A DNA stretch of 64,000 nucleotides from Flavobacterium fryxellicola (GTDB taxonomy: Bacteria; Bacteroidota; Bacteroidia; Flavobacteriales; Flavobacteriaceae): positions 62,001-126,000 of the forward strand of contig NZ_FRDK01000001.1 in assembly GCF_900143245.1 (NCBI RefSeq), read 5' to 3'. Positions 8,667 through 16,894 of the stretch are shown here, piece after piece. Within the stretch, counting starts at the first letter, position 1, and the number at the start of each line of letters is the position of its first letter. The notes under the pieces are model-generated. The model saw only the letters and a program-made list of their open reading frames with translations, did no database searches and was not told the DNA's origin. Both the position numbers and the translations under genes were made by a program.

Positions 8667-8706
8667 AATACCTCACTTTTACTTTTTAAAAGTGAGGCAT
8701 TTTTTG
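8667..8706 (+). terminator. intrinsic terminator after deoxynucleoside kinase
   Basis: A 10-bp stem (8671-8680 with 8688-8697) is followed by CATTTTTT and preceded by AAAAAA. It closes the 7.2-8.6 kb operon. Confidence 0.85.
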
Positions 8707-8755
8707 ATTAAAATTTTCAGCAAAGTTTACCACTTTGACAACCCCTATTTTGACT

Positions 8756-11116
8756 CTATTTCAAAGCATTAATTTTAGCTTTTACTTCTTCGTCCGTTCC
8801 TTGGAACGATTGAGTAGTAGTCTTACCATTGCTGATTTTTGTATACGTACCCATTACAGCACCATTTATATTTTTTATTTCAACAGTCACATTTTCGGTA
8901 GCATTTAGTTCCGTTGCTACTTCATTTTCAGCAACTGTGTCGCTTCCCTCTCCTAAAATAGGCGCAATTACCAAACCAATCAAGCACGTTAATTTGATCA
9001 AAATGTTCATTGATGGTCCAGAAGTATCTTTGAACGGATCACCAACCGTGTCGCCAGTCACTGCTGCTTTGTGCGCATCAGAACCTTTGTATGTCATTTC
9101 TCCATTGATCATCACACCTGCTTCAAAAGATTTTTTAGCGTTGTCCCAAGCACCACCAGCATTGTTTTGGAACACAGCCCAAAGTACACCTGAAACAGTC
9201 ACTCCCGCCATGTAACCTCCCAGCATTTCGGCAATCAATTGGTTATTGTCCGCGTATACTAGTTTCCCAAGCAGCACAACTGCAATTGGAAAACCGATAG
9301 TCATTATTCCCGGTAACATCATTTCACGTAAAGCGGCTTTGGTAGAAATATCGACACATTTTGCATATTCCGGTTTCGCGGTTCCTTCCATAATTCCAGG
9401 AATTTCTCTGAACTGACGGCGCACTTCATACACCATATCCATCGCTGCTTTTCCAACAGAATTCATGGCCAAAGCAGAAAAAACTACGGGTATCATTCCG
9501 CCCACAAATAACATTGCTAAAACGGGTGCTTTAAAAATATTGATTCCGTCAATTCCTGTAAACGTTACATACGCCGCAAACAAAGCCAGTGAAGTCAATG
9601 CAGCCGAAGCAATTGCAAATCCTTTCCCAGTGGCTGCCGTTGTGTTGCCTACGGAGTCCAAAATATCAGTTCTGGTACGCACTTCTTTTGGCAATTCACT
9701 CATTTCCGCAATTCCACCCGCGTTGTCTGATATAGGTCCAAAAGCATCAATTGCAAGTTGCATCGCTGTTGTTGCCATCATTGCTGAAGCCGCCAAAGCC
9801 ACACCATAGAATCCTGCGAAAGCATAGGAAGTCCAAATTGCAGCAGCAAATAACAAAACAGTAGGAAAAGTCGAAATCATTCCCGTTGCTAAACCTGCAA
9901 TTACGTTAGTTCCGGCGCCTGTACTTGATTTTTGCACAATCGCCATAACAGGTTTTGTACCCAAACCAGTATAATATTCGGTTACTGATGAAATAACTGC
10001 ACCTACTACTAATCCAACAATGGTAGCATAAAACACACGCATCGACGAAATTTCTTTAGTGCCTTCGCCAAAGAAATCCATTTTCATGGTTTCTGGTAAC
10101 ATGTATTGCACTAAAAAGAAACAAGCAACAGCGGTCAATAAAATAGAAACCCAGTTTCCTATATTCAACGCTTTTTGAACTTGTGCTTCTTTTGCATTTT
10201 CATCCGTAATTTTTACCAACATGGTCCCGATAATAGAAAATAAAATTCCAAAACCAGCAATGGCCATAGGCAATAAAATAGGTCCTATTCCGCCGAAGGC
10301 ATCTTGAATATTTCCACCCATGTCTTTGATCACATAATTCCCTAGAACCATAGCAGCCAATACGGTCGCAACATACGAACCAAATAAATCGGCGCCCATT
10401 CCGGCCACATCGCCTACATTATCTCCTACGTTATCCGCAATTGTGGCTGGATTACGAGGATCATCCTCTGGAATTCCTGCTTCAACTTTACCTACTAAAT
10501 CAGCTCCAACATCGGCAGCTTTAGTGTAAATTCCGCCTCCAACACGAGCAAACAAAGCGATCGATTCTGCTCCAAGAGAAAATCCAGCTAATGTTTCCAG
10601 AACAATAGTCATGTCTTCGGTCGAAGTCCAAACGCCGTTCATAAAAAAGTGAAAGAACAATATAAAGAAAGTGGTTAATCCTAAAACGGCTAATCCTGCA
10701 ACACCTAATCCCATCACCGTTCCACCACCAAAAGAAACCTTTAAAGCTTGTGGTAGACTAGTGCGAGCGGCTTGAGTCGTTCTAACATTTGTTTTGGTTG
10801 CAATTTTCATCCCCATATTTCCAGCTAAAGCCGAGAAAAATGCTCCAAAAACGAAAGCAACAACTATCAATATATGTGTCGTAGGAACAATAAACGAGAT
10901 TACTGCCAATACGGCACTGGCACCAATTACAAAGAAAGTTAATAAACGATATTCTGCTTTGAGGAAGGCCAAAGCGCCTTCATAAATATAATCTGAAATC
11001 TCTTTCATTTTACCATCCCCTGGATTTTGTTTCAAAACCCATGCTCGCTTTGTAAACATGAATGCCAGTCCAATGAATGCCATGGCGATTGGCAAATAAA
11101 TCATAATTGTATTCAT
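8756..11116 (-). CDS. hppA: membrane-bound ion-pumping pyrophosphatase (K+-dependent type)
   Basis: This 786-residue polytopic protein hydrolyses pyrophosphate and pumps H+ and/or Na+ across the inner membrane. The diagnostic substrate-binding segment GGGIYTKAADVGADLVGKVE and the following EDDPRNPATIADNVGDNVGD near residues 215-240 are intact, as is the C-terminal GDTVGDPFKDTSGPSMNILIK. In GNTTAATGKGFAIASAALT the Ala and Gly at the positions that distinguish the two subfamilies indicate the K+-dependent type. The transported ion cannot be assigned from this reading. The last 60 residues (about 727-786) form a polar extension ending TKISNGKTTTQSFQGTDEEV, which looks like an extra soluble tail. 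The soluble pyrophosphatase gene is immediately upstream. Confidence 0.95.
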   Translation of the reverse strand: MNTIMIYLPIAMAFIGLAFMFTKRAWVLKQNPGDGKMKEISDYIYEGALAFLKAEYRLLTFFVIGASAVLAVISFIVPTTHILIVVAFVFGAFFSALAGNMGMKIATKTNVRTTQAARTSLPQALKVSFGGGTVMGLGVAGLAVLGLTTFFILFFHFFMNGVWTSTEDMTIVLETLAGFSLGAESIALFARVGGGIYTKAADVGADLVGKVEAGIPEDDPRNPATIADNVGDNVGDVAGMGADLFGSYVATVLAAMVLGNYVIKDMGGNIQDAFGGIGPILLPMAIAGFGILFSIIGTMLVKITDENAKEAQVQKALNIGNWVSILLTAVACFFLVQYMLPETMKMDFFGEGTKEISSMRVFYATIVGLVVGAVISSVTEYYTGLGTKPVMAIVQKSSTGAGTNVIAGLATGMISTFPTVLLFAAAIWTSYAFAGFYGVALAASAMMATTAMQLAIDAFGPISDNAGGIAEMSELPKEVRTRTDILDSVGNTTAATGKGFAIASAALTSLALFAAYVTFTGIDGINIFKAPVLAMLFVGGMIPVVFSALAMNSVGKAAMDMVYEVRRQFREIPGIMEGTAKPEYAKCVDISTKAALREMMLPGIMTIGFPIAVVLLGKLVYADNNQLIAEMLGGYMAGVTVSGVLWAVFQNNAGGAWDNAKKSFEAGVMINGEMTYKGSDAHKAAVTGDTVGDPFKDTSGPSMNILIKLTCLIGLVIAPILGEGSDTVAENEVATELNATENVTVEIKNINGAVMGTYTKISNGKTTTQSFQGTDEEVKAKINALK

Positions 11117-11170
11117 AATTTTGGTTTGGTTTTTAGTTAATAGTTATAGTGTAACCAAACGAATTTAAAC

Positions 11171-11203
11171 AAAAAAGCAATACTCCTAACGGAATATTGC
11201 TTT
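11171..11203 (-). terminator. terminator between ppa and hppA
   Basis: On the minus strand AAAGCAATATTCC is paired, with one mismatch, with GGAGTATTGCTTT around a TAAC-type loop and is followed by six T. It lies between ppa and hppA, so hppA probably has partly independent expression. Confidence 0.7.
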
Positions 11204-11227
11204 ATTTATAAAAATTATGCCAATTAT

Positions 11228-11758
11228 TTATCTAATACTAAACAATCCTTCTGGTTTGTTTTCAATTTGATTAAAACGCTCCGTACACTCCTTAATGATA
11301 GCATATGCCTCGTTTACATCTCCCCAACCACCTACATCAACTTTTTTGTTTTCAAGGTCTTTGTACACTTGGAAAAAGTGCTCAATTTCTTTTAATAAAT
11401 GGGGGTTCATGTCAGATAAATCATTTAATGAGTTCCAAATTGGATCTGAAACGGGCACACAAATTACTTTTTCATCTGGTCCTTTATCATCGGCCATGTG
11501 AAAAACTCCAATTGGTTTCACTTCCATTACACATCCAGGAAAAGTAGGTTCGTTAACCAACACCAACACATCCAATGGATCTCCATCTAAGGCTAATGTT
11601 TCAGGAATAAATCCATAATCAGCTGGATACATCATCGAGGAGAATAACATTCGGTCAAAACGCATTCTTTTTATTTCGAAATCATACTCGTATTTATTTC
11701 TACTTCCTCTTGGTATTTCGATTAGGACATCGAAAGTTATTAATTTGTCTGCAGTCAT
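11228..11758 (-). CDS. ppa: soluble inorganic pyrophosphatase, family I
   Basis: This cytoplasmic enzyme splits pyrophosphate released by biosynthesis. The 176-residue length is normal for bacterial family I enzymes. The signature DGDPLDVLVL (about residues 58-67), the preceding YPADYGFIPETLALDGDP and the metal-binding aspartates downstream (DDKGPDEKVICVP) are all visible. It is transcribed ahead of hppA, with a hairpin terminator between them. Having both enzymes side by side suggests alternative ways of handling the same pyrophosphate pool: heat or an ion gradient. Confidence 0.96.
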   Translation of the reverse strand: MTADKLITFDVLIEIPRGSRNKYEYDFEIKRMRFDRMLFSSMMYPADYGFIPETLALDGDPLDVLVLVNEPTFPGCVMEVKPIGVFHMADDKGPDEKVICVPVSDPIWNSLNDLSDMNPHLLKEIEHFFQVYKDLENKKVDVGGWGDVNEAYAIIKECTERFNQIENKPEGLFSIR

Positions 11759-11789
11759 TTTAGTTTTTTCTTTTCTATATTTATGGGTG

Positions 11790-11819
11790 CAAATGTAGGG
11801 AAACTATCTCTTTTTACAA
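11790..11819 (-). promoter_or_regulatory. ppa promoter, Bacteroidota consensus
   Basis: On the minus strand TTG (11819-11817), 19 bases, then TACATTTG (11797-11790), a perfect -7 box. It lies 32 bases before the ppa start. Confidence 0.65.
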
Positions 11820-11865
11820 TAAAAAATTGCTGTTATCTCTGCATTAAATTTTAACAATGAGTACT

Positions 11866-12468
11866 TTAGTACACTACCGTTCTATTTCTTTTATTCAAAT
11901 AATGATGCCATAAAAGATAGGTAGCCACGGAACGATGCGGACTCCATTTTAAAGTATGAATTTCCATTGCCTCTTTATCATGAATATCCAGCAATTCCTT
12001 AATGGTATTTACGACCGCAACATCTCCCAATGGCAATAAATCTGGGGCTTCCAGACAAAACATTAGGTAAATATCAATCGTCCAGTTTCCTATTCCCTTG
12101 ATTTTGATGAGTTCTTCCCGCACGTGTTGGGCCGTTTTATTGGGTAGACTTTCTAAATCAAGTTCTTTATTTAATAGGGCTGTCGCCAACGCTTTGATGT
12201 AAGACGTTTTTTGACGGCTTACGCCAAGATTTCTATATTCTTCCTCCGAAACAGGAAGCAAAATCTCTGGCTCTATTACTTTTAGACTGGCTTTTATCTT
12301 TAAAAAGGTAGCCTTAGCGGAATCAATGGACACTTGTTGTTCCAAGATCAATAAGACTAAAGTTTCAAAACCTTGCGGTCTTCTCGGGATAATTGGCATT
12401 CCATAGAGGTCGATAATAGATTTGAAAATAGAGTCTTTACCTGTAAGATAATTGATGGCTTCTTGCAT
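11866..12468 (-). CDS. DNA-3-methyladenine glycosylase II family (AlkA-like HhH-GPD)
   Basis: This base-excision repair glycosylase of the HhH-GPD superfamily has the helix-hairpin-helix IKIKGIGNWTIDIYLMF and the catalytic-type aspartate in LPLGDVAVV shortly after. About 200 residues matches short AlkA-like proteins that lack the N-terminal domain of E. coli AlkA. Start choice matters. An in-frame ATG at 12504 would add 12 residues (MPFPSGLIKHEI), but its first bases are the conserved end of a dispersed repeat (12485-12579), so I prefer the internal ATG at 12468 (MQEAINYLTGK). If the upstream ATG is used, the repeat has donated the start codon. It is a single gene downstream of the DUF5686 gene. 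Confidence 0.88.
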   Translation of the reverse strand: MQEAINYLTGKDSIFKSIIDLYGMPIIPRRPQGFETLVLLILEQQVSIDSAKATFLKIKASLKVIEPEILLPVSEEEYRNLGVSRQKTSYIKALATALLNKELDLESLPNKTAQHVREELIKIKGIGNWTIDIYLMFCLEAPDLLPLGDVAVVNTIKELLDIHDKEAMEIHTLKWSPHRSVATYLLWHHYLNKRNRTVVY

Positions 12469-12484
12469 AATTTCATGTTTTATT

Positions 12485-12579
12485 AGCCCGGATGGGAACG
12501 GCATCCTTTTTATAAAGCGATTTTTTCTCGCTTTATAAAAAAATATAGTATATCCCGAAGCTTCGGGAGGAATAGCTCC
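12485..12579 (-). repeat. dispersed palindromic repeat, copy A
   Basis: Read on the minus strand it begins GGAGCTATTCC, contains the palindrome CCCGAAGCTTCGGG and a long hairpin (TTTATAAAGCGA with its complement), and ends GGATGCCG..TCC..ATCCGGGCT. Copy B at 16306-16395 (plus strand) has the same two ends, GGAGCTATT and GGATGCCGCTGCTATCCGGGCT, around different hairpins. I recall this end pair as common between Flavobacterium genes. One edge abuts the DUF5686 stop codon and the other overlaps the long-form glycosylase start. Confidence 0.7.
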
Positions 12580-15065
12580 TAAAAATTAAACCCAAACGAT
12601 CCTTTTACAGTAAACCGATTCGTATCTGGTGTATTAAGATAATTGCCTCGCCATGCAAAATCGATACGGATCACCTTGAAGATATTCCCAATTCCGGCGC
12701 TGTATTCCCAATACCCTTTTTCGGGTGCATTGTAGGCTAAACCGGAGGCATTAATCGCTCTATTTTCATCTGAAATAGTACCATAAACCCCTTTTACCGA
12801 TACAATTTCCCTCCAATTGAGTTTGCGCATGAATGGAATTCGGGAAAAAAGACGTCCATTAAAGTTATGATTCCACTGCAAAGTTGCATATTGATCGGAT
12901 AAGAATTCATAAAAATTAAGATTACTGAACGTGTTTTCCAGCGTAAAAAAAGTTTGATTTCCTGGAATAACACTCATTAATCCTAAAGGAACGGTTCCAA
13001 AAGTTTTTCCTACTTCCATAATTATATTCGTGCGACCTAATGGCCCAATAATGATAGGTTGCTTGTAATACACTTGCAATTTATCATATTTAAAATCGCT
13101 GTTCAACAATCCTTTAAAACCATGACTATAATTAACGAAAAACCGCGTGTATGGACTGTCGACATTCTCGCGTTCTACAGCAAATCCAATCGTTTTTCTC
13201 TTGGGAGTATATTCCACTTGAAAGTTCACCTCTGACTGTTTGACATCGCTTTTTGTTACAGCATTTGCAATATCTGTGTAATAATCCAAACTAAATGTAG
13301 GCGACGCAGACGCGAGCGTGCGGTATGAAATTCCTGTCTGTAAAGTTAAATTTTTCACAGGCTCTATTTCCACCGCTATATTGGTCAAATTAATGTTGGT
13401 CAATTTTCCGTTATTTCCAGACGAAAACACGGATGACGATGCAAAACTTCTGCCTAGAATATCATACGTAGTCGTGAGACTGGCGCCAATTTGTTCAATA
13501 TCACGCCTATTGCCTCCGGACAAAATGATTCTTTTTTTCTTATCGACCATCCATTTCCCAGAAAATCCATATTTGAATTTTTCATCCTTAAACCCATACG
13601 CCGTGTAGCCTTGCAAACGCCAAGTATCATTGGTTCCAAAATAGGTTCTTCCTCCCGCTCGCAATCGAACGCCTTCTACTTCGTTGTAACCAAATGTGGA
13701 AAAAATAGGTCCATAATCAAAATTTCCAAACTGTAAAAAGCCACTTGCCAAAACTTGCACTGTGCTATAAATTTGTTTGAATTTCTTGACCGTTTGCAAC
13801 GTATCGAGCATTTTATACACGCCCAATTCATCTTTAGTCAAATTCTCAAACCGATTTTCATCCCAGTACTCCTCTGACTTATTATAGACATCCGGCTCCA
13901 TGTAATTGACCTCCTCTTTATAAAAAGCAACCGGTTTTTCTTTATTAAACTGATGGTTTCTGTAATAGGTGGTTCGTTTTCCGTAAACCCCTTTTGATTT
14001 TTCTTTTTTGTTTAATGCAAAATCCGACATTAAATAATCCTTTGTTAGTAGGAATACCGAATCACTAACCACTTCAAATTCTTGCTCAAGGTAAATGTCT
14101 TTCACCCAGTTAATATTGGCACTCTTAGTAACGGCCATATTAATTTTCTTGATGGCATAAGTGGTATCGTTAACCCAGAAATCGCCTTTAAAAGTCAGTT
14201 CGTTCTTGCGTCTTGGATAAAATACGATATTATAACACCACTTTTTATCAATATAGGCGCTGTCTTTCAACACGTAATTATAAACATCAATACCGGTTTT
14301 AGATAGTGGACTAGTAAAACTTTTATCAAAAAAAGTCAAGTAATTATTATAAATATCATAATTGGAATACAAGTCCTTTACAAAAGTCAGAATTTGCTGG
14401 TTTCCGTTAAAACCAGATGTTTTACTGGCTTTTATTTTCTCTTTCAGTTTCTTGAGTTTGTTATCTCCAAAAACATCATTCAAGGATTCGTTGACAAAAA
14501 TGGGCAGGTACGTCTTACCCGTAATTCTTGAAGTATCCATTTGGTTGAAAATAAATTCCATCCCCTTAAAAAGAGTGCTCTTCATAAAAGCGCTATCAAT
14601 AGAATTCATATCAAATTCTATTTTTTCATACTTTTCCATCTGGTATTGATCGTACAAATAAAGTCCATTTTTACGTTTTCTTTCCCAAATTTTTCTCAGA
14701 ATGTCTAGCGCTGGATTATCTTTTTTAGACGTTTTCCCCGCAAAAACTACAACTTCGTTTAAGCTTTCGGCTTCACTTAATTGAATTTTAAAATTATAAT
14801 TTACTGCCTTGTCTAACGCTATTTCTTTTTCAGAAAATCCTACCGACGAAATTATCAAAGTGCTATACGATTTTTGGGATTCAAGATAGAACCTACCATC
14901 CTCATTAGTCACAATTCCTTCGCTGGAACCTTTGAAAACCACATTAGCAAAAGGAATCGGCTGATTTTGCTTATCAACCACAACACCGCTAACTTTTGTT
15001 TGTGCAAATACAGCACTTGCAGAAACAAACAAAAAAACCAAGAGAAACAAGACATTCTTTTTCAT
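12579..15065 (-). CDS. DUF5686 family outer-membrane protein with carboxypeptidase-like regulatory domain
   Basis: This protein of about 828 residues has a signal peptide (MKKNVLFLLVFLFVSASAVF, ending FAQT). A carboxypeptidase-regulatory-like beta-sandwich follows (about 22-105, PIPFANVVFKGSSEGIVTNE), then a long region rich in aromatic strands typical of Bacteroidota DUF5686 barrels, ending FTVKGSFGFNF. Function is unknown; an outer-membrane location is inferred from the terminal strand and signal. Two in-frame ATGs exist, 15071 (adding Met-Thr) and 15065; the second gives the more typical signal peptide. The stop TAG lies at the edge of repeat copy A. A terminator hairpin for the upstream pdhB lies directly before the start. 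Confidence 0.85.
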   Translation of the reverse strand: MKKNVLFLLVFLFVSASAVFAQTKVSGVVVDKQNQPIPFANVVFKGSSEGIVTNEDGRFYLESQKSYSTLIISSVGFSEKEIALDKAVNYNFKIQLSEAESLNEVVVFAGKTSKKDNPALDILRKIWERKRKNGLYLYDQYQMEKYEKIEFDMNSIDSAFMKSTLFKGMEFIFNQMDTSRITGKTYLPIFVNESLNDVFGDNKLKKLKEKIKASKTSGFNGNQQILTFVKDLYSNYDIYNNYLTFFDKSFTSPLSKTGIDVYNYVLKDSAYIDKKWCYNIVFYPRRKNELTFKGDFWVNDTTYAIKKINMAVTKSANINWVKDIYLEQEFEVVSDSVFLLTKDYLMSDFALNKKEKSKGVYGKRTTYYRNHQFNKEKPVAFYKEEVNYMEPDVYNKSEEYWDENRFENLTKDELGVYKMLDTLQTVKKFKQIYSTVQVLASGFLQFGNFDYGPIFSTFGYNEVEGVRLRAGGRTYFGTNDTWRLQGYTAYGFKDEKFKYGFSGKWMVDKKKRIILSGGNRRDIEQIGASLTTTYDILGRSFASSSVFSSGNNGKLTNINLTNIAVEIEPVKNLTLQTGISYRTLASASPTFSLDYYTDIANAVTKSDVKQSEVNFQVEYTPKRKTIGFAVERENVDSPYTRFFVNYSHGFKGLLNSDFKYDKLQVYYKQPIIIGPLGRTNIIMEVGKTFGTVPLGLMSVIPGNQTFFTLENTFSNLNFYEFLSDQYATLQWNHNFNGRLFSRIPFMRKLNWREIVSVKGVYGTISDENRAINASGLAYNAPEKGYWEYSAGIGNIFKVIRIDFAWRGNYLNTPDTNRFTVKGSFGFNF

Positions 15066-15073
15066 AGTCATTC

Positions 15074-15110
15074 AAAAAAAAACTTCATCAAAGATAATTG
15101 ATGAAGTTTC
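15074..15110 (-). terminator. pdhB terminator abutting the DUF5686 start
   Basis: On the minus strand AACTTCATCA (15108-15099) pairs with TGATGAAGTT (15090-15081) and runs into nine T (15082-15074). The T-run ends three bases before the first possible DUF5686 start codon. Confidence 0.8.
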
Positions 15111-15117
15111 AAATATA
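15110..15117 (-). promoter_or_regulatory. possible -7 box for the DUF5686 gene
   Basis: TATATTTG on the minus strand is a perfect TAnnTTTG match directly upstream of the terminator hairpin, so initiation would fall inside the hairpin arm. No TTG is seen at the right spacing. Confidence 0.35.
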
Positions 15118-15197
15118 GTTAATTACAGTATTTGATTATTCGTGGTTTAGCATTCCAATTGTTAAATTTTATCTAAAACCGAATGTATCAAAAACGA

Positions 15198-16178
15198 TTA
15201 TTTTTTATACATTACTTTTTTAACCGCTTTAACAACGTCACCAGCATTTGGCAACCATTCTTTCAATAAAACTGGAGAATATGGCGCTGGAGTATCCGCA
15301 GTTGTGATACGTTGAATTGGCGCATCCAAGAAATCAAAAGCACGTTCTTGAACAATATACGTAATTTCAGAAGCAACACTTGCAAAAGGCCAAGCCTCCT
15401 CAAGAACTACTAATCTATTTGTTTTTTTAACCGAAGTTAAAATCGTTTCATAATCCATTGGACGAACCGTTCTCAAATCGATAATTTCACATGAAATTCC
15501 TTCTTTGGCTAATTCATCAGCAGCAATATGTGCTTCCTTGATGATTTTTCCAAAAGAGACAATGGTTACATCTGTACCTTCTCTTTTGATGTCAGCAACC
15601 CCTAGCGGAATTACATATTCACCATCTGGAACTTCTCCTTTATCACCATACATTTGCTCTGACTCCATGAAAATCACAGGGTCATTGTCACGTATCGCCG
15701 CTTTCAACAATCCTTTTGCATCGTAAACCGTAGAGGGAACTACCACTTTAAGACCCGGAGTATTGGCAAACCAATTTTCCAAAGCTTGTGAGTGTGTTGC
15801 TCCTAATTGTCCTGCTGAAGCTGTTGGTCCACGAAAAACGATAGGCACATTAAATTGTCCACCAGTCATCTGACGCATTTTGGCAGCGTTATTTATGATT
15901 TGGTCAATCCCCACTAAACAAAAATTGAATGTCATGTATTCCACAATTGGTCTGCATCCATTCATGGCAGATCCTACTGCAATACCAGTAAAACCAAGCT
16001 CAGCAATAGGCGTATCAATTACTCTTTTCTCACCAAATTCTGCAAGCATTCCTTTAGATGCTTTGTAGGCACCATTATATTCCGCAACTTCTTCACCCAT
16101 TAAGTATATGGACTCATCGTGACGCATTTCTTCACTCATCGCTTCACAAATGGCCTCTCTAAATTGTATCGTTCTCAT
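15198..16178 (-). CDS. pdhB: pyruvate dehydrogenase E1 component, beta subunit
   Basis: This 326-residue E1-beta subunit of a 2-oxo acid dehydrogenase complex pairs with an alpha subunit (not in the window) to decarboxylate pyruvate with thiamine diphosphate. Typical segments are YLMGEEVAEYNGAYKASKG near 25, the ThDP-contact VIDTPIAELGFTGIAVGSA near 55, and IVFRGPTASAGQLGATHSQ near 115. The C-terminal half is the transketolase-like domain (FGKIIKEAHIAADELAKEG). The YNGAYKASKG sequence fits pyruvate rather than branched-chain E1, but this is a judgement. It is a single-gene unit ending at the hairpin at 15074-15110. Its leader contains a dispersed-repeat core (16196-16217) that includes AGGAGG 17 bases before the ATG. 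Confidence 0.93.
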   Translation of the reverse strand: MRTIQFREAICEAMSEEMRHDESIYLMGEEVAEYNGAYKASKGMLAEFGEKRVIDTPIAELGFTGIAVGSAMNGCRPIVEYMTFNFCLVGIDQIINNAAKMRQMTGGQFNVPIVFRGPTASAGQLGATHSQALENWFANTPGLKVVVPSTVYDAKGLLKAAIRDNDPVIFMESEQMYGDKGEVPDGEYVIPLGVADIKREGTDVTIVSFGKIIKEAHIAADELAKEGISCEIIDLRTVRPMDYETILTSVKKTNRLVVLEEAWPFASVASEITYIVQERAFDFLDAPIQRITTADTPAPYSPVLLKEWLPNAGDVVKAVKKVMYKK

Positions 16179-16195
16179 ATTTTTTTATATTTTGT

Positions 16196-16217
16196 CCTCC
16201 TGAGCGCAGTCGAAGGA
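16196..16217. repeat. short dispersed-repeat core (CTGAGCGCAGTCGAAGG)
   Basis: CCTGAGCGCAGTCGAAGG and its neighbours form a motif I recall as highly repeated in Bacteroidota genomes. It lies in the pdhB 5' leader. Only one copy is in this window, so its repeat status rests on recollection. Confidence 0.45.
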
Positions 16218-16231
16218 TAATTTTCGAAAAG

Positions 16232-16239
16232 CAAAAATA
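16232..16239 (-). promoter_or_regulatory. possible pdhB -7 box
   Basis: TATTTTTG on the minus strand matches TAnnTTTG and lies 53 bases before the pdhB ATG. No matching -33 TTG is evident. Confidence 0.35.
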
Positions 16240-16305
16240 AATATTTTAAATCACTTTAAAGCATAAATGTTCCTAAATTAATCAGGATTTATATTGCTAA
16301 TTTTC

Positions 16306-16395
16306 AGGAGCTATTTCGCGGTCCCGACGCTTCGGGACGCTGTATCTTCCTGTGGCTAAAGGAGCCACAGGAAGGATGCCGCTGCTATCCGGGCT
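16306..16395 (+). repeat. dispersed palindromic repeat, copy B
   Basis: The ends are AGGAGCTATT and GGATGCCGCTGCTATCCGGGCT, as in copy A at 12485-12579 in the opposite orientation. Inside are two hairpins, GTCCCGACGCTTCGGGAC and TTCCTGTGGCT with its complement around AAAGG. This is most of what the 383-base gap 16179-16561 holds, together with the 21-base repeat and the T14 promoter that follow. Confidence 0.7.
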
Positions 16396-16413
16396 ACGAA
16401 AACGTAGTAGTTA
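16393..16413. repeat. 21-base direct repeat, left copy
   Basis: It starts GCTACGAAAACGTAGTAG and is identical over 21 bases to 21176-21196. It contains the small palindrome CTACG-AAAA-CGTAG. The two copies bracket the whole GLPGLI module. The left copy overlaps the last three bases of repeat copy B. Confidence 0.8.
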
Positions 16414-16503
16414 ACTCTAGTTTATTTGTAAAACTTGTTTTAAACCAAAAAGACAATAAAATATATAACCTTTACATAATTAAAAAAATATTACTGTTTT
16501 TTC

Positions 16504-16535
16504 TTGCAAGAGTCGTTTTTTTTTTTTTTATTTTG
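16504..16535 (+). promoter_or_regulatory. putative promoter with T14 spacer tract
   Basis: TTG (16504-16506) and TATTTTG (16529-16535, one base shorter than the consensus -7 box) are separated by 22 bases, 13 of which belong to an uninterrupted run of 14 T (16516-16529). It is the nearest candidate promoter for the module starting at 16562. A run of this length can change by slippage and alter box spacing. Confidence 0.45.
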
Positions 16536-16561
16536 CCTGTATAACTTTAAAAATTTATACT

Positions 16562-16834
16562 ATGAAAAAATTATTATTTACAGCAATTGCGGTAATTGCT
16601 TTTTCTGGATTAGCGATGGCTAATAATGAGACAAAAACTACTAGCGCAATTGTGAATTTACAATTTGAGAAAGAAGAAAAAACAAAAACCAACACTTTAG
16701 AAGAAAAAGATGTTTGGTTTTGCTATAAAATCTCTGAATCTTCAAGTTATAACTTTATGACTAAGGAAACTACAGTTACGACAACATATCAATGTACTTG
16801 GTATGATTTATCTCCAGCATTAACAGCAGAATAG
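16562..16834 (+). CDS. small exported protein of unknown function
   Basis: This 90-residue protein has a textbook signal peptide (MKKLLFTAIAVIAFSGLAMA, cleavage before NNETK). The mature part is about 70 residues: a charged Lys/Glu/Thr-rich half, then WFCYKISESSSYNF and TYQCTWYD, with two cysteines that could form a disulfide once exported. I do not recognise a named family. It leads the GLPGLI module; a stable hairpin follows at 16850 and the GLPGLI gene starts 60 bases downstream. A second, broken copy of its C-terminal half survives at about 17641-17775, showing it belonged to the duplicated unit. Confidence 0.8.
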   Translation: MKKLLFTAIAVIAFSGLAMANNETKTTSAIVNLQFEKEEKTKTNTLEEKDVWFCYKISESSSYNFMTKETTVTTTYQCTWYDLSPALTAE

Positions 16835-16849
16835 AAAACTATCTCTTAT

Positions 16850-16875
16850 TTTGACAGGGAAAATTCCCTGTCAAA
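16850..16875 (+). terminator. intra-operon hairpin after the small gene
   Basis: TTTGACAGGGAA and its perfect complement are separated by two A. Only a short T-rich stretch follows (TTTCATT), so partial termination or RNA processing is more likely than a full stop. A related hairpin occurs at 17789-17816 in the right unit. Confidence 0.55.
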
Positions 16876-16894
16876 TTTCATTAAACCACATCTC

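Noticed and set aside
8829..9809. Long plus-strand ORFs (128 and 114 codons) inside hppA
   Set aside because: They are antisense shadows of a strongly conserved membrane pyrophosphatase and have no family resemblance.
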